A stretch of 64,000 nt of DNA from Porphyromonas cangingivalis (GCF_900638305.1 NZ_LR134506.1:434001-498000); one strand, 5' to 3'; shown: positions 1-8,884, numbered from the stretch's first letter. Notes: generated by a model not told the origin, from the sequence alone. Made by a program: numbers and translations.

Positions 1-1217
1 TCATAGATAGACTTCATGAATGCATTACCATAGTCAAAGAAGTAAGTGCCTTGAGCCACAAGTTTTTTGACGACTTCGAAGTGTCTCTTCAAGCCTTTGT
101 CCACTTCCTTCGCAAAAGCCTCTCTATCTTCCTTGAGGAGTCTTGTACGCTCTTCAAAAGTCAGTGATGCCGGACAGTATCCACCCTCATATACGGCATG
201 ACAGCTTGTCTGATCCGAAAGAAGGTCTATGTGTATATTCTTCTCCACGGCATATTCGAGGAGATGTACTACGTTTCCGAGGTAAGCTATAGATGTCGCA
301 CCATCAGCTTTGGCAGCCAAGTCAAATGCTTCTTCGATGCTTCTTGCGATGTGCTTCACCCAACCCTGCTCATATCTTGTCATGATACGAGATTCATCCA
401 CTTCTGCGACGATGGAGATTGCACCGGCAATATCTGCGGCTTTAGGTTGAGCTCCACTCATACCCCCAAGACCGGAGGATACGAATAGTTTACCCTTGAG
501 GTCGCCATTTGCGCCAATACCGAGACGTTGGCGTCCGGCATTGAGCAGTGTGTTGTATGTACCATGGACGATGCCTTGAGGACCTATGTACATCCATCCA
601 CCTGCAGTCATCTGACCATAGTTCGCTACACCCATCTGTGCTGCTACTTCCCAGTCCTTGATGTTGTCAAACAGACCCACCATCATGGAGTTTGTGATGA
701 TCACACGAGGGGCATCGGGTTTTGATTCGAATAGACCGAGAGGGTGTCCACTCTCGATCACGAGGGTTTGGTTCTCTGTTAGTTCGGCAAGGTATTTCTT
801 CACGAGCTGGTATTGCATCCAGTTTTGGAATACCTGACCGGTCTCTCCGTAAGTGACCAACTCATAAGGGTAGAGTGCCACATCGAAGCATAGGTTGTTG
901 TCGATCATGACTTGGAAAGCCTTTGCTTCGATACACTTACCCGGATATTCGTCGATGGACTTGGCATTCAGGTTCCCTTCAGGTCTGAATCTATAGCCAT
1001 AGATCTTGCCACGAGTCTTTAGTTCTTCCAAAAACTCAGGTGCTAACTCCTTGTGTAGTTCTTTGGGAATGTATCTGAGGGCATTTCTAAGAGCAACTTT
1101 GGTTTGCTCCTTGGTCAGGCGAAACCCTCTGTCCGGAGCTCTTCTGATCCCTTCTTCAAACTTTGGATACTTTGGCAGGATCGCATCCAAAGTAAACTTT
1201 GTGTCTGTGCTTCTCAT
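1..1217 (-). CDS. hutU: Urocanate hydratase (3' part beyond window)
   Basis: Second step of histidine breakdown: urocanate plus water to 4-imidazolone-5-propionate, NAD+-dependent, cytosolic. The first 405 codons are here, starting at the ATG at 1217; the 3' end lies left of base 1. The translation contains the urocanase signatures NYGQMTAGGWMYIGPQG and GGMSGAQPKAA, and later DQTSCH, near where the family has its active-site cysteine. It lies 61 bp downstream of rsgA on the same strand, and no clear TAnnTTTG box was seen in that gap, so it may be co-transcribed with the pyrH-frr-rsgA block. The other hut genes are not in the window. Confidence 0.95.
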   Translation of the reverse strand, partial: MRSTDTKFTLDAILPKYPKFEEGIRRAPDRGFRLTKEQTKVALRNALRYIPKELHKELAPEFLEELKTRGKIYGYRFRPEGNLNAKSIDEYPGKCIEAKAFQVMIDNNLCFDVALYPYELVTYGETGQVFQNWMQYQLVKKYLAELTENQTLVIESGHPLGLFESKPDAPRVIITNSMMVGLFDNIKDWEVAAQMGVANYGQMTAGGWMYIGPQGIVHGTYNTLLNAGRQRLGIGANGDLKGKLFVSSGLGGMSGAQPKAADIAGAISIVAEVDESRIMTRYEQGWVKHIARSIEEAFDLAAKADGATSIAYLGNVVHLLEYAVEKNIHIDLLSDQTSCHAVYEGGYCPASLTFEERTRLLKEDREAFAKEVDKGLKRHFEVVKKLVAQGTYFFDYGNAFMKSIY

Positions 1218-1278
1218 ACACCAATTATATTTTTTGTGTTAAAAATTTTAGAGTCAATTGTGATACCATCATTAGTAT

Positions 1279-2241
1279 TCAGTAGGCACTCCTGTACTTG
1301 CTATCCTCGTCACCATCTCTGAAGATACTGAGGTAACTTCGGTATCGGCTCGAGGCTATTGTTCCGTCTTCTACAGCCCTAAGTACCGAGCATCCCGGCT
1401 CGTGGATATGTGTACAGTTGTTGAACCGACATTCTTTTGATAGCCTGAAGATCTCGGGGAAGAAGTGTCCCACCTGCTCCTTCTCGAACTCCAATGTCCC
1501 GAAGCCCTTTATCCCGGGAGTGTCGATGATATAGCCCTCCTCAGCATCTGAGAGAGGGAGCATGGTCGAGAAGGTTGTTGTGTGCATCCCCGTATTATGA
1601 GCCTCGGAGATGGCTGCAGTTTTGAGACAGGCATCGGGGATGATACCGTTGATGAACGTTGACTTGCCCACACCCGAGTGCCCACTGACAAGGGTCACTC
1701 CGTGTCGGATATAGTCCATGAGTGCCTCAAATCCCTTGTTGGCAAGGGCTGAGATCTCGAAGCATCGATACCCGACACCCTCGTATATCTTCCTGAGTTT
1801 TTGCATCTCCTCCATGTCACTGGCATCATAGATATCGGTCTTGTTGAAGACGATCGCGGCTTCGACATTATAGGCTTCAGCTGTCGATAGAAATCTGTCG
1901 ATGAATGTCGTTGATGTGACAGGATAGTTGACAGTCACCAAAAGGAGTGCCCTATCTATATTGGCAGCAAGGATGTGTGCCTGTTTTGATAGATTTGAGG
2001 ACCGTCTTATGATATAGTTTGAACGCGGATGGATCTTGGTGATCCAACCCGCGTTCTGAACATTATTATCTTCGCCTACCTCAATGGACACAATATCTCC
2101 TACGGCAACGGGATTAGTCGTGCGTATTCCTTTGAGTTTGAAAGAACCCTTGACTTTGCAGACAAAAGTCTCCTTCTCCACTTTTACTGTGTAGAAGCTC
2201 CCTGTTGTTGTGACGACGACACCTGTCTTGTATTCCGGCAT
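1279..2241 (-). CDS. rsgA: Small ribosomal subunit biogenesis GTPase RsgA
   Basis: Circularly permuted GTPase that acts late in 30S maturation. The 320-residue protein has an N-terminal OB-fold, then G motifs in permuted order: NKTD at residues 133-136 (G4), the P-loop GHSGVGKS at 187-194 (G1) and DTPG at 240-243 (G3). The C-terminal zinc site is visible as C271, C276, H278 or H280, and C284. It sits 46 bp downstream of frr and is probably in one operon with pyrH and frr, a translation and nucleotide housekeeping set. Confidence 0.96.
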   Translation of the reverse strand: MPEYKTGVVVTTTGSFYTVKVEKETFVCKVKGSFKLKGIRTTNPVAVGDIVSIEVGEDNNVQNAGWITKIHPRSNYIIRRSSNLSKQAHILAANIDRALLLVTVNYPVTSTTFIDRFLSTAEAYNVEAAIVFNKTDIYDASDMEEMQKLRKIYEGVGYRCFEISALANKGFEALMDYIRHGVTLVSGHSGVGKSTFINGIIPDACLKTAAISEAHNTGMHTTTFSTMLPLSDAEEGYIIDTPGIKGFGTLEFEKEQVGHFFPEIFRLSKECRFNNCTHIHEPGCSVLRAVEDGTIASSRYRSYLSIFRDGDEDSKYRSAY

Positions 2242-2287
2242 ATCCTCCCTTTGGTAGGCGTTTTTTATTGTGTGGCTGAGGGCTTTA

Positions 2288-2848
2288 TCAGACGGTCATG
2301 ATTTCTTTTTCCTTTGCTGCGTAGAGATCATCGATCTTCTTGACAAACTGATCATGGAGCTTTTGCACATCATTCTCAGCATTCTTTGCAGCATCCTCAG
2401 GAAGCCCCTCTTTCGTACCTTTCTTGAGAAGGTCTATTGCATCACGACGAGTGTTGCGGATGCTGATTTTGGCATTTTCAGCTTCGCCTTTGACTTGCTT
2501 TGCGAGTTGCTTACGGCGTTCTTCTGTGAGAGGAGGGATACCGAGGCGGATGATCTCGCCATTGTTTTCGGGAGTGATACCTACCTCAGAGTCCATGATA
2601 GCCTTTTCGATATCCTTGATGATAGACTTCTCATAAGGGGTTACGATGATGGTCTTTGCATCCGGAGCACTCACGTTCGCTACATTATTTAGCGGAGTTG
2701 GCGAACCATAGTAAGGGACAAGGATGTCATCCAATATCTTTGGATTTGCTCTTCCTGCACGGATTTTTGCCAACTTTTCGTCCAAAAAAGCGATGGTGTC
2801 TTGCATGCTCGCTTTAGACTCTTTCAAAATTGTTTCGATATCCTTCAT
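2288..2848 (-). CDS. frr: Ribosome recycling factor
   Basis: Splits post-termination ribosomes together with EF-G. At 186 residues it has the normal family length. It starts [15 protein letters not shown] and contains the RAGRANP segment and the RNTRRDA segment near the C-terminus, both typical of RRF. It lies 38 bp downstream of pyrH, the usual bacterial pairing, and is presumably expressed from the pyrH promoter. Confidence 0.97.
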   Translation of the reverse strand: MKDIETILKESKASMQDTIAFLDEKLAKIRAGRANPKILDDILVPYYGSPTPLNNVANVSAPDAKTIIVTPYEKSIIKDIEKAIMDSEVGITPENNGEIIRLGIPPLTEERRKQLAKQVKGEAENAKISIRNTRRDAIDLLKKGTKEGLPEDAAKNAENDVQKLHDQFVKKIDDLYAAKEKEIMTV

Positions 2849-2886
2849 AAGACTGTATAAAATAATTGTATGTGTTGATTACTGTA

Positions 2887-3597
2887 TTATAGTTTGACAA
2901 GGGTGCCGATCTTCTCCCCACTCATCAGCTTGGTGAGGTTGCCCGGGGTGTCCATGTCGAAGACCACTATCGGCATCTTGTTGTCCTTACACATTGCTGT
3001 TGCGGTGAGATCCATGACCTTGAGATCACGCTTGTAGATTTCATCGTATGTGATCTCATCGAAACGTGTCGCTGTCGGATCTTTTTCCGGATCGGCAGTG
3101 TATATACCATCGACACGAGTCCCCTTCAGCATCACGTCACACTCCAGCTCTATTGCTCTGAGCGAAGACCCTGTGTCTGTGGTGAAGTAGGGGTTGCCCG
3201 TCCCTGCTGCGCAGATGACGACCCCTCCGGCTTCGAGGGTATCTATGGCTTTCCATTTGTCGTAGTAGGTGCCGATGGGCTCCATACGTACTGCCGTCAT
3301 GACCGAAGTACGCACCCCTTTTGAAGAGAGAGCCGAACTAAGGGCAAGGCTGTTGATGACTGTTGCGAGCATACCCATCTGATCCCCTTTGACACGGTCA
3401 AATCCTGCTGTCGCACCCGATAGCCCCCTGAATATGTTGCCACCACCGATGACGATGGCTACTTGGACGCCTTTTTCTGCGATGGCCTTGATCTCATCGG
3501 CATACGACTCGAGCCTATCCGGATCGATCCCGTAGCCTTGATCTCCCATGAGAGACTCACCACTGAGTTTGAGTAGTATTCGTTTAAACTTTGACAT
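2887..3597 (-). CDS. pyrH: UMP kinase
   Basis: Phosphorylates UMP to UDP; hexameric amino-acid-kinase fold, cytosolic. The 236-residue protein shows the family hallmarks: N-terminal RILLKLSGESL, the glycine-rich IVIGGGNIFRG segment, and the C-terminal nucleotide-binding stretch GTRVDGIYTADPEKD. It is the first gene of the pyrH-frr-rsgA block and has a good Bacteroidetes promoter about 45 bp upstream. Confidence 0.97.
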   Translation of the reverse strand: MSKFKRILLKLSGESLMGDQGYGIDPDRLESYADEIKAIAEKGVQVAIVIGGGNIFRGLSGATAGFDRVKGDQMGMLATVINSLALSSALSSKGVRTSVMTAVRMEPIGTYYDKWKAIDTLEAGGVVICAAGTGNPYFTTDTGSSLRAIELECDVMLKGTRVDGIYTADPEKDPTATRFDEITYDEIYKRDLKVMDLTATAMCKDNKMPIVVFDMDTPGNLTKLMSGEKIGTLVKL

Positions 3598-3640
3598 GTG
3601 TTGATGATATTGTTGAGTTCGACTTCGGAACTCATGTAAG

Positions 3641-3673
3641 CAAAGATAATAAGTTTATTTGACTTCTTTCAAA
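3641..3673 (-). promoter_or_regulatory. Bacteroidetes-type promoter for pyrH-frr-rsgA
   Basis: Reading the minus strand, the -7 box TATCTTTG is at 3648-3641 and a TTTG -33 element at 3673-3670, 21 bp apart. This fits the Bacteroidetes primary sigma consensus. It implies a leader of roughly 35-40 nt. Confidence 0.65.
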
Positions 3674-3698
3674 ATAAATCTACCTTCTTTCCGGGTAC

Positions 3699-3742
3699 AA
3701 AAAAGAGATGGAGAACGCAGTCTTCGATCTCCATCTCTTTTT
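3699..3742 (-). terminator. Intrinsic terminator after the ABC-F gene
   Basis: Arms 3699-3714 and 3728-3742 form a perfect stem of about 15 bp, A-rich at the base, with T runs on both strands. It lies just past the stop of the ABC-F gene and before the pyrH promoter. Confidence 0.85.
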
Positions 3743-3745
3743 GTG

Positions 3746-5386
3746 TTATTTTTTTCTTTCCAGTTCGTGAAGCGAGTCCATCTTCTTTTTCTCCAAAAAC
3801 TCATAGATGCCGGACAAGTGTTCGACGACTTTTTTGTTTCCGAACTCATAGACTTTCGTCACCAAGCCATCTAAGAAGTCTCTATCGTGGCTGACGAGGA
3901 TGAGCGTGCCGTCAAAGTCCATCAGGGCTTGTTTGAGGATGTCCTTGGTCTTCATATCCAGGTGGTTCGTCGGTTCGTCGAGGATGAGGAGATTCACAGG
4001 CTCAAGCAAAAGTTTGATCATCGCCAATCTCGTACGCTCACCTCCCGACAGTACCTTGACTTTCTTCTGAGACTCTTCCGGACCGCCGAACATAAATGCC
4101 CCGAGGATATCTCTGATTTTTGTCCGGATGTCACCTTTGGCCACATCGTCTATCGTCTGAAATACCGTCAGGTCTTCGTTGAGCAGAGAGGCTTGGTTTT
4201 GTGCAAAATATCCGATCTGTACGTTGTGCCCCAGCTGTAGAGATCCCTCGAAATCTATTTCGTTCATGATGCACTTCACGAGGGTCGACTTACCCTCACC
4301 ATTTTTACCGACAAAGGCGACCTTATCGCCACGCTCGATGGTAAAGGTGGCATTCTTGAAGACAACATGATCTCCATAACTCTTGCCGACACCATCCATG
4401 ATGATGGGGTAGGTGCCCGATCTGGGCGAGGGAGGAAACTTGAGTCTCAGTGCAGATGTATCCTCCTCATCTACTTCAAGGATTTCGAGCTTCTCAAGCA
4501 TCTTGACACGGCTCTGCACCTGAAGGGTCTTGGAGTAAGTACCCTTAAATCGTTCGATGAACTCTTTCGTCTCTGCGATGAATTTCTGTTGCTCATCGTA
4601 AGCTTTCTGTTGCTGTTCGCGTCTTTCCTTACGTAGTTCCAAATACTTCGAGTAGTTTACCTTGTAGTCGTATATGCGTCCCATGGTGACTTCTATCGTA
4701 CGTGTCGTGATGCTGTCCACAAACTTCTTGTCGTGGCTGATCACTACCACAGCCTTGCCGTTGCTGATGAGGAAGTCCTCCAGCCATTGTATCGACTCGA
4801 TGTCAAGGTGGTTTGTTGGCTCATCAAGCAAGAGGACATCGGGCTTCTGCAGAAGAAGTTTTGCCAACTCGATACGCATACGCCACCCTCCGCTGAAGTT
4901 GCTTGTCGGTTGAGTGAAGTCCGAACGGCTGAAGCCGAGACCTATCAGAGCCTTTTCGACATCCTCCTCATAGTTCGTTGCGTCGATGGCATAGAACTTC
5001 TCGCTCAGAGCAGAGACCTTTTCGATCAGTTCCATATACTCATCACTCTCATAGTCCGTACGTGTCGCAAGCTCATTGTTCAGCTCCTCGATCTCGGCCT
5101 CCATTGCATGAAGGTGAGCGAACGCTTGAGCGGTCTCCTCAAATACAGTCCTCCCATCCTCGATCATCAGATGCTGGGGGAGATAGGCGATCACACAGTC
5201 CTTCGGTGCCGAGATGTTGCCTCTTGTTGCCTGCTTCTTACCTGCAAGTATCTTCAAGAGTGTACTTTTTCCCGCGCCGTTTTTACCCATCAGGGCGATA
5301 CGATCCTTCGGGTTGATCACAAAAGATATGTCACTGAAGAGGGTCGTCCCTCCGAATTCTACTGTAAGTCCTGTAATTGAAACCAT
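3746..5386 (-). CDS. ABC-F family ATPase (ribosome-associated)
   Basis: Soluble protein of 546 residues with two fused ABC domains and no membrane segments, the layout of ABC-F translation factors (EttA, Uup, YbiT type). Walker A GKNGAGKST is at about 34-42, with a second copy GKNGEGKST in the C-terminal half. Signatures are FSGGWRMR and LSGGERTR, and both halves carry LLLLDEPTNHLD or LLILDEPTNHLD. A charged helical linker separates the halves. The ATG at 5386 (MVSITG) was chosen over one eight codons upstream because the -7 box lies at 5408-5415. Subfamily is uncertain; housekeeping is more likely than resistance. Confidence 0.93.
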   Translation of the reverse strand: MVSITGLTVEFGGTTLFSDISFVINPKDRIALMGKNGAGKSTLLKILAGKKQATRGNISAPKDCVIAYLPQHLMIEDGRTVFEETAQAFAHLHAMEAEIEELNNELATRTDYESDEYMELIEKVSALSEKFYAIDATNYEEDVEKALIGLGFSRSDFTQPTSNFSGGWRMRIELAKLLLQKPDVLLLDEPTNHLDIESIQWLEDFLISNGKAVVVISHDKKFVDSITTRTIEVTMGRIYDYKVNYSKYLELRKERREQQQKAYDEQQKFIAETKEFIERFKGTYSKTLQVQSRVKMLEKLEILEVDEEDTSALRLKFPPSPRSGTYPIIMDGVGKSYGDHVVFKNATFTIERGDKVAFVGKNGEGKSTLVKCIMNEIDFEGSLQLGHNVQIGYFAQNQASLLNEDLTVFQTIDDVAKGDIRTKIRDILGAFMFGGPEESQKKVKVLSGGERTRLAMIKLLLEPVNLLILDEPTNHLDMKTKDILKQALMDFDGTLILVSHDRDFLDGLVTKVYEFGNKKVVEHLSGIYEFLEKKKMDSLHELERKK

Positions 5387-5407
5387 CTTATTTTTAATAT
5401 GAACGCA

Positions 5408-5415
5408 CAAAGATA
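5408..5415 (-). promoter_or_regulatory. -7 box upstream of the ABC-F gene
   Basis: TATCTTTG on the minus strand, about 22 bp upstream of the chosen ATG at 5386. No convincing -33 TTTG element was found at the expected distance. Confidence 0.5.
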
Positions 5416-5596
5416 CATCAAATCACGAGATCCCCACATTTCCGTTTAGGTCGATCCAAAATTAAGCTCATTCAGCCCCATGGTCCCCGATGAGTGGTAT
5501 CCTTTTGATTATCCAACGCGAAAAAACAAGTAGTATCATGATGGTAGAGAGGATTTTCAATGTGCCGAAAAAAGTCGTAGGATTCGATGCAACGAG

Positions 5597-5628
5597 TTTA
5601 ACGACTTTCGTTATCAAATCTTACGACT
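5597..5628 (+). repeat. Degenerate copy of a 22-bp intergenic repeat
   Basis: One 22-base unit beginning TTTAACGACTTTCGTTATC is followed by a diverged second unit beginning TCTTACGACT. The same unit occurs at 49609-49667, 44 kb away. An inverted relative ending in ACGACTTTTTT lies at about 5565-5580, so the region can also fold on an 8-bp AAAGTCGT/ACGACTTT stem. Confidence 0.65.
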
Positions 5629-5723
5629 CGATTTGTTGTCTTCAACGTCTTGTTTTTTTATCCGTGTAATGGTGGTTTTAGATTCAGTATTAGGGGAAGG
5701 AGGGTGTGTTAATTATTATTTGA

Positions 5724-5754
5724 GTTGTGGGCTGTTAATAAATGTGTATATTTG
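5724..5754 (+). promoter_or_regulatory. Promoter for the small membrane protein gene
   Basis: -7 box TATATTTG at 5747-5754 and a TTG core of a -33 element at 5725-5727, 19 bp apart, matching the Bacteroidetes consensus. The start codon is about 60 bp downstream. Confidence 0.6.
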
Positions 5755-5815
5755 TAGGCATTTTGAAGTCGTCTTTGTGTGCTTCAAATTAAATCTGGAA
5801 TAATATTTTACTGCA

Positions 5816-6118
5816 ATGAAGGACATAAAATATCTCAACTATGCCATTAGGTTTATCATAGCTTTTATAGGTTTTTCTCTCCTTATTCTCGAACTCAAGG
5901 GAGCCGGAGAGTCCGGTGTTGTGGTGTCGTTGAAAGGTGTCGCATTCCTTGGACTGGCTCTCATGTTTTTGTTGGAGGTGTATTCGATGGTTCGCAAGTT
6001 CTCATGGCATAAGGAGGTCATGAGGGAGAGACTTTACCTGATCTTGAAGGCGCTGATTTGGCTCGGTGCCACATATTATTTTGCGTATATCGGGGTAAAC
6101 TTTTTTCTTCAACTTTAG
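5816..6118 (+). CDS. Small integral membrane protein, function unknown
   Basis: 100 residues with three likely membrane segments, at about 8-26, 38-58 and 72-97, joined by short charged loops. No family was recognised. It has its own promoter and is followed 51 bp later by the nucleotidase-like gene, so the two may be co-transcribed. Start context and codon use look like a real gene; function cannot be assigned. Confidence 0.7.
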   Translation: MKDIKYLNYAIRFIIAFIGFSLLILELKGAGESGVVVSLKGVAFLGLALMFLLEVYSMVRKFSWHKEVMRERLYLILKALIWLGATYYFAYIGVNFFLQL

Positions 6119-6169
6119 TATAATTCTCCTACTGTCCTCTAACCACCTTAATTAGTCAAGGATAAAATC

Positions 6170-6637
6170 ATGACTGCAAAACCTGTACTCTACATCGATA
6201 TGGATAATGTGCTTGTCAACTTTCAATCGGGCATTGACCGATTGGATCAGGGTACACTTCAAGCTTATGAGGGACGATTGGATGAGGTGCCGGGGATCTT
6301 CGCTTTGATGGAGCCGATGGATGGAGCCGTCGAGGCGGTGCACAAGCTTTCCGAACGGTACGATGTCTATGTTCTATCCACTGCACCTTGGCTCAATCCC
6401 TCTGCTTGGTGTGATAAGCTGAAATGGATACAGCACTACTTCGGTAAAGATGAGGGAAGTGTCCTTTATAAGAAGCTTATTCTTTCTCATCATAAAAACC
6501 TTAACAAGGGAGCGGTAATCATCGATGATCGTACAAAAAATGGAGTGGATAGCTTTGACGGTCAGCATATTCATTTTGGAACTGTGGATTTTCCCGATTG
6601 GAAGAGTGTGCTTGCATTCTTTGATATGAGGGTATAG
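6170..6637 (+). CDS. 5'(3')-deoxyribonucleotidase-like HAD phosphatase
   Basis: 155-residue HAD-superfamily protein resembling the cytosolic 5'(3')-deoxyribonucleotidase (NT5C) group, which dephosphorylates nucleoside monophosphates. HAD motif I is DMDNV, with D10 as presumed nucleophile and D12 as acid/base. Motif II is the Ser-Thr at residues 70-71 (LSTAPW), and the acidic IIDD motif is at 117-120. It stands between a small membrane protein and the rimP operon. Substrate is inferred from the family only. Confidence 0.8.
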   Translation: MTAKPVLYIDMDNVLVNFQSGIDRLDQGTLQAYEGRLDEVPGIFALMEPMDGAVEAVHKLSERYDVYVLSTAPWLNPSAWCDKLKWIQHYFGKDEGSVLYKKLILSHHKNLNKGAVIIDDRTKNGVDSFDGQHIHFGTVDFPDWKSVLAFFDMRV

Positions 6638-6779
6638 GTGCTTCAATCTGAGCTCGAGGCTGATCGTAAATATCGGTTTCTTTGCTTCGGGGGCGGACTT
6701 CATTCTCCAAGATGGGGCGAAATGGCCTGTAATTCATAAAAGAGCCGTTATTTGTTTTGTAAAACAAAGTGCAAAAGTC

Positions 6780-6810
6780 TTGTAAAAGAAGTAAATAGTT
6801 TGTATCTTTG
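6780..6810 (+). promoter_or_regulatory. Promoter for the rimP-nusA-infB operon
   Basis: -7 box TATCTTTG at 6803-6810 with a TTG -33 core at 6780-6782, 20 bp apart. Transcription would start near 6817, only about 14 nt before a terminator-like hairpin. Confidence 0.7.
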
Positions 6811-6830
6811 CGGTGAAATAGTATGGTTTC

Positions 6831-6860
6831 AGAGGAGACAGGTACTGTCTTCTCTTTTTT
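6831..6860 (+). terminator. Terminator-like hairpin in the rimP-nusA leader (possible attenuator)
   Basis: 5' arm 6831-6840 (AGAGGAGACA), loop 6841-6845, 3' arm 6846-6855 (TGTCTTCTCT), giving a 10-bp stem with one G-U pair, directly followed by five more T. It lies between the promoter and the rimP ATG at 6890, so it would stop transcription of the operon unless read through. This is what an attenuator would look like. Confidence 0.7.
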
Positions 6861-6889
6861 GTATTTGTAAAAAGCGAACTCTAAACTCT

Positions 6890-7360
6890 ATGATTGAAGT
6901 AAGCAAGGTGCGTGAGGTCGTCGAAGAATTTGTTTCGACCCACGAAGGATTTTTTATCGTTCATGTAGAAGTGGCATCGGGTAATAAGGTCATCGTCGAG
7001 ATCGACCATGATGATCACGGTGTGGATATTGATACTTGCATTGCACTCAATCGTTTTATCGAGTCAAAGATCGACCGTGAGGTGGAGGACTATGAGTTGG
7101 AGGTCTCTTCAGCAGGAATCACAACACCTCTGCGCTCAACAAGACAGTATCGTAAATATGTCGACAAGGAGCTTGAAGTGCTCTTGACAACAGGCGTGAA
7201 AGAACTTGGTGTGCTGAAAGAGGTCGGAGACGAGTCCATTGTTCTTACTGTCATCAGGATGGTGATCCCCGAAGGGGGGCGACGTAAGAAACCTGTCGAG
7301 CAAGATCTCACTATCGCGTATAAGGATATCAAGAAGGCGGTCTACAACATTCGCTTTTGA
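6890..7360 (+). CDS. rimP: Ribosome maturation factor RimP
   Basis: Needed for 30S subunit maturation. 156 residues from the ATG at 6890. An in-frame ATG 138 bases upstream was rejected because it lies upstream of the promoter and terminator-like hairpin. The protein has the RimP N-terminal alpha/beta domain (the segment with VDIDTCIALNRFIE and YELEVSSAG, the latter matching the family YxLEVSSPG motif) and a C-terminal SH3-like barrel. It is followed by nusA, the order conserved in most bacteria. Confidence 0.94.
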   Translation: MIEVSKVREVVEEFVSTHEGFFIVHVEVASGNKVIVEIDHDDHGVDIDTCIALNRFIESKIDREVEDYELEVSSAGITTPLRSTRQYRKYVDKELEVLLTTGVKELGVLKEVGDESIVLTVIRMVIPEGGRRKKPVEQDLTIAYKDIKKAVYNIRF

Positions 7361-7409
7361 AAAAATAGAACAATAAGAAATAACAATAAGATATACACGG
7401 TATACACAC

Positions 7410-8738
7410 ATGAGCAAGAAAAGAGAATCGGTAAGTATGATTGAGTCTTTTTCGGAATTCAAAAGTCTCAAGAATATCGATAAGGAAACACTCGTAAAAG
7501 TCCTGGAGGAGTCGTTCCGTAACGTCATTGCCAAGATGTTCGGTACGGATAGTAACTTCGACGTGATCATCAACCCTGACAAAGGAGACTTGGAGATCTG
7601 GCGTCGTCGTATCGTCGTTGAAGACGGCGAGGTCGAAAACCCTATGCAGCAGATCTCTCTATCGGAGGTGAATGAGAATGAAGAGGACTTTGACCTCGGG
7701 GAGGAGTATGTGGATAGAGTTTATTTCGAAGACTTCGGTCGCCGTGCGATCCTCAATCTTCGTCAGACCCTTTCGTCCAAGATCCTTGAACTTCAGAAGG
7801 ACAGCCTTTATGCTTACTACAGCCAGAAAGTGGGCGAGCTCATAGTGGCAGAGGTATATCAGGTGTGGAAGAAAGAGGTCTTGCTTCTTGACTATGATGG
7901 CAATGAGCTCATCCTTCCTCGTAACCTCATGATCCCAAGGGATAGGTTCCGTAAGGGGGACAGCATCCGCGCGATCATCGATAGGGTGGAATACAACAAC
8001 AATAACCCCAAGATCATTCTTTCGAGAGTGTCGAACGAGTTTTTGATGAGACTTTTCGAGCTTGAAGTGCCTGAGATCAACGATGGTCTCATCAGCATCA
8101 AGAAGGTGGCTCGTATCCCTGGTGAGAGGGCTAAGATCGCTGTCGAGTCTTATGATGAGCGTATAGATCCGATCGGTGCTTGTGTGGGTATGAGAGGCTC
8201 AAGAATCCACGGTGTCGTGAGGGAGCTACACAATGAGAATATTGATGTGGTTCACTATACCTCAAACCTTCAACTCTTTATCCAACGTGCACTCAGTCCC
8301 GCAAAGGTGTCGAGCATAAAGATTATCGAGGAGACCAAGCATGCCGAAGTGCTTCTTCGTCAGGATCAGATCTCTCTTGCGATCGGTAAGGGTGGAAATA
8401 ACATCAAGTTGGCTTCGCTCTTGACCGGATATGAGATTGAGGTCTTCAGAGATGAGGCTGACACTGTGGATGAGGAAGATATATATCTTGATGAGTTCGA
8501 TGACGAAATCGATGTATGGGTCATCAATACATTCAAGAGCATCGGCTGCGATACGGCTAAGGCGGTGTTGAGAAAGTCGAGAGAAGAGCTTATCCGTGCG
8601 ACAGACCTTGAGGAAAGTACTATCGATCATGTACTCGAAGTCCTACGTGCAGAGTTTGAAGATGAGGAAGAGCTTCAAGAAGAAGTGCCCGTCGAACCGA
8701 TGGACAATGATGAAGATGAAACTCTCGAAGAAAGGTAA
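7410..8738 (+). CDS. nusA: Transcription termination/antitermination factor NusA
   Basis: RNA polymerase-binding factor controlling pausing, termination and antitermination. 442 residues: N-terminal polymerase-binding domain (about 1-140), S1 domain (about 145-215), KH1 with IGACVGMRGSRI and KH2 with AIGKGGNNIKLA. The C-terminus is a highly acidic tail rich in Glu and Asp in place of the repeated acidic domains of E. coli NusA, which is normal for Bacteroidetes. It lies 49 bp after rimP and upstream of infB. The terminator-like hairpin in the operon leader makes feedback by NusA itself plausible. Confidence 0.97.
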   Translation: MSKKRESVSMIESFSEFKSLKNIDKETLVKVLEESFRNVIAKMFGTDSNFDVIINPDKGDLEIWRRRIVVEDGEVENPMQQISLSEVNENEEDFDLGEEYVDRVYFEDFGRRAILNLRQTLSSKILELQKDSLYAYYSQKVGELIVAEVYQVWKKEVLLLDYDGNELILPRNLMIPRDRFRKGDSIRAIIDRVEYNNNNPKIILSRVSNEFLMRLFELEVPEINDGLISIKKVARIPGERAKIAVESYDERIDPIGACVGMRGSRIHGVVRELHNENIDVVHYTSNLQLFIQRALSPAKVSSIKIIEETKHAEVLLRQDQISLAIGKGGNNIKLASLLTGYEIEVFRDEADTVDEEDIYLDEFDDEIDVWVINTFKSIGCDTAKAVLRKSREELIRATDLEESTIDHVLEVLRAEFEDEEELQEEVPVEPMDNDEDETLEER

Positions 8739-8884
8739 TGCTTGGGAGGGTATGATATCAGCTTGATATTTAGTACGGTTGTATAGAATGTCTGCTTTGC
8801 TACTTGTCGAGATCATACCTGCATGCCCCTTGAATGTATTACTCTTGTGATCCAACCAAAAAGAAAAAAGTATATTAGGAATAT

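Larger units (their letters stand above)
5387..5815. other. Intergenic region with a dispersed repeat
   Basis: No credible coding sequence. It holds the ABC-F promoter at its left end, a degenerate copy of a 22-bp AACGACTTTCG repeat near 5597-5628 (a related sequence lies inverted near 5565-5580), and the promoter for the 5816 gene at its right end. Confidence 0.7.

Noticed and set aside
3746-5386. ABC-F gene as an antibiotic resistance determinant
   Set aside because: It is in a housekeeping context with no sign of transfer, and its linker could not be assigned to a resistance subgroup.
8749-8819. 8-bp inverted repeat in the nusA-infB gap as a regulatory RNA
   Set aside because: The arms are 55 bases apart and nothing else supports a structure; chance is likely.
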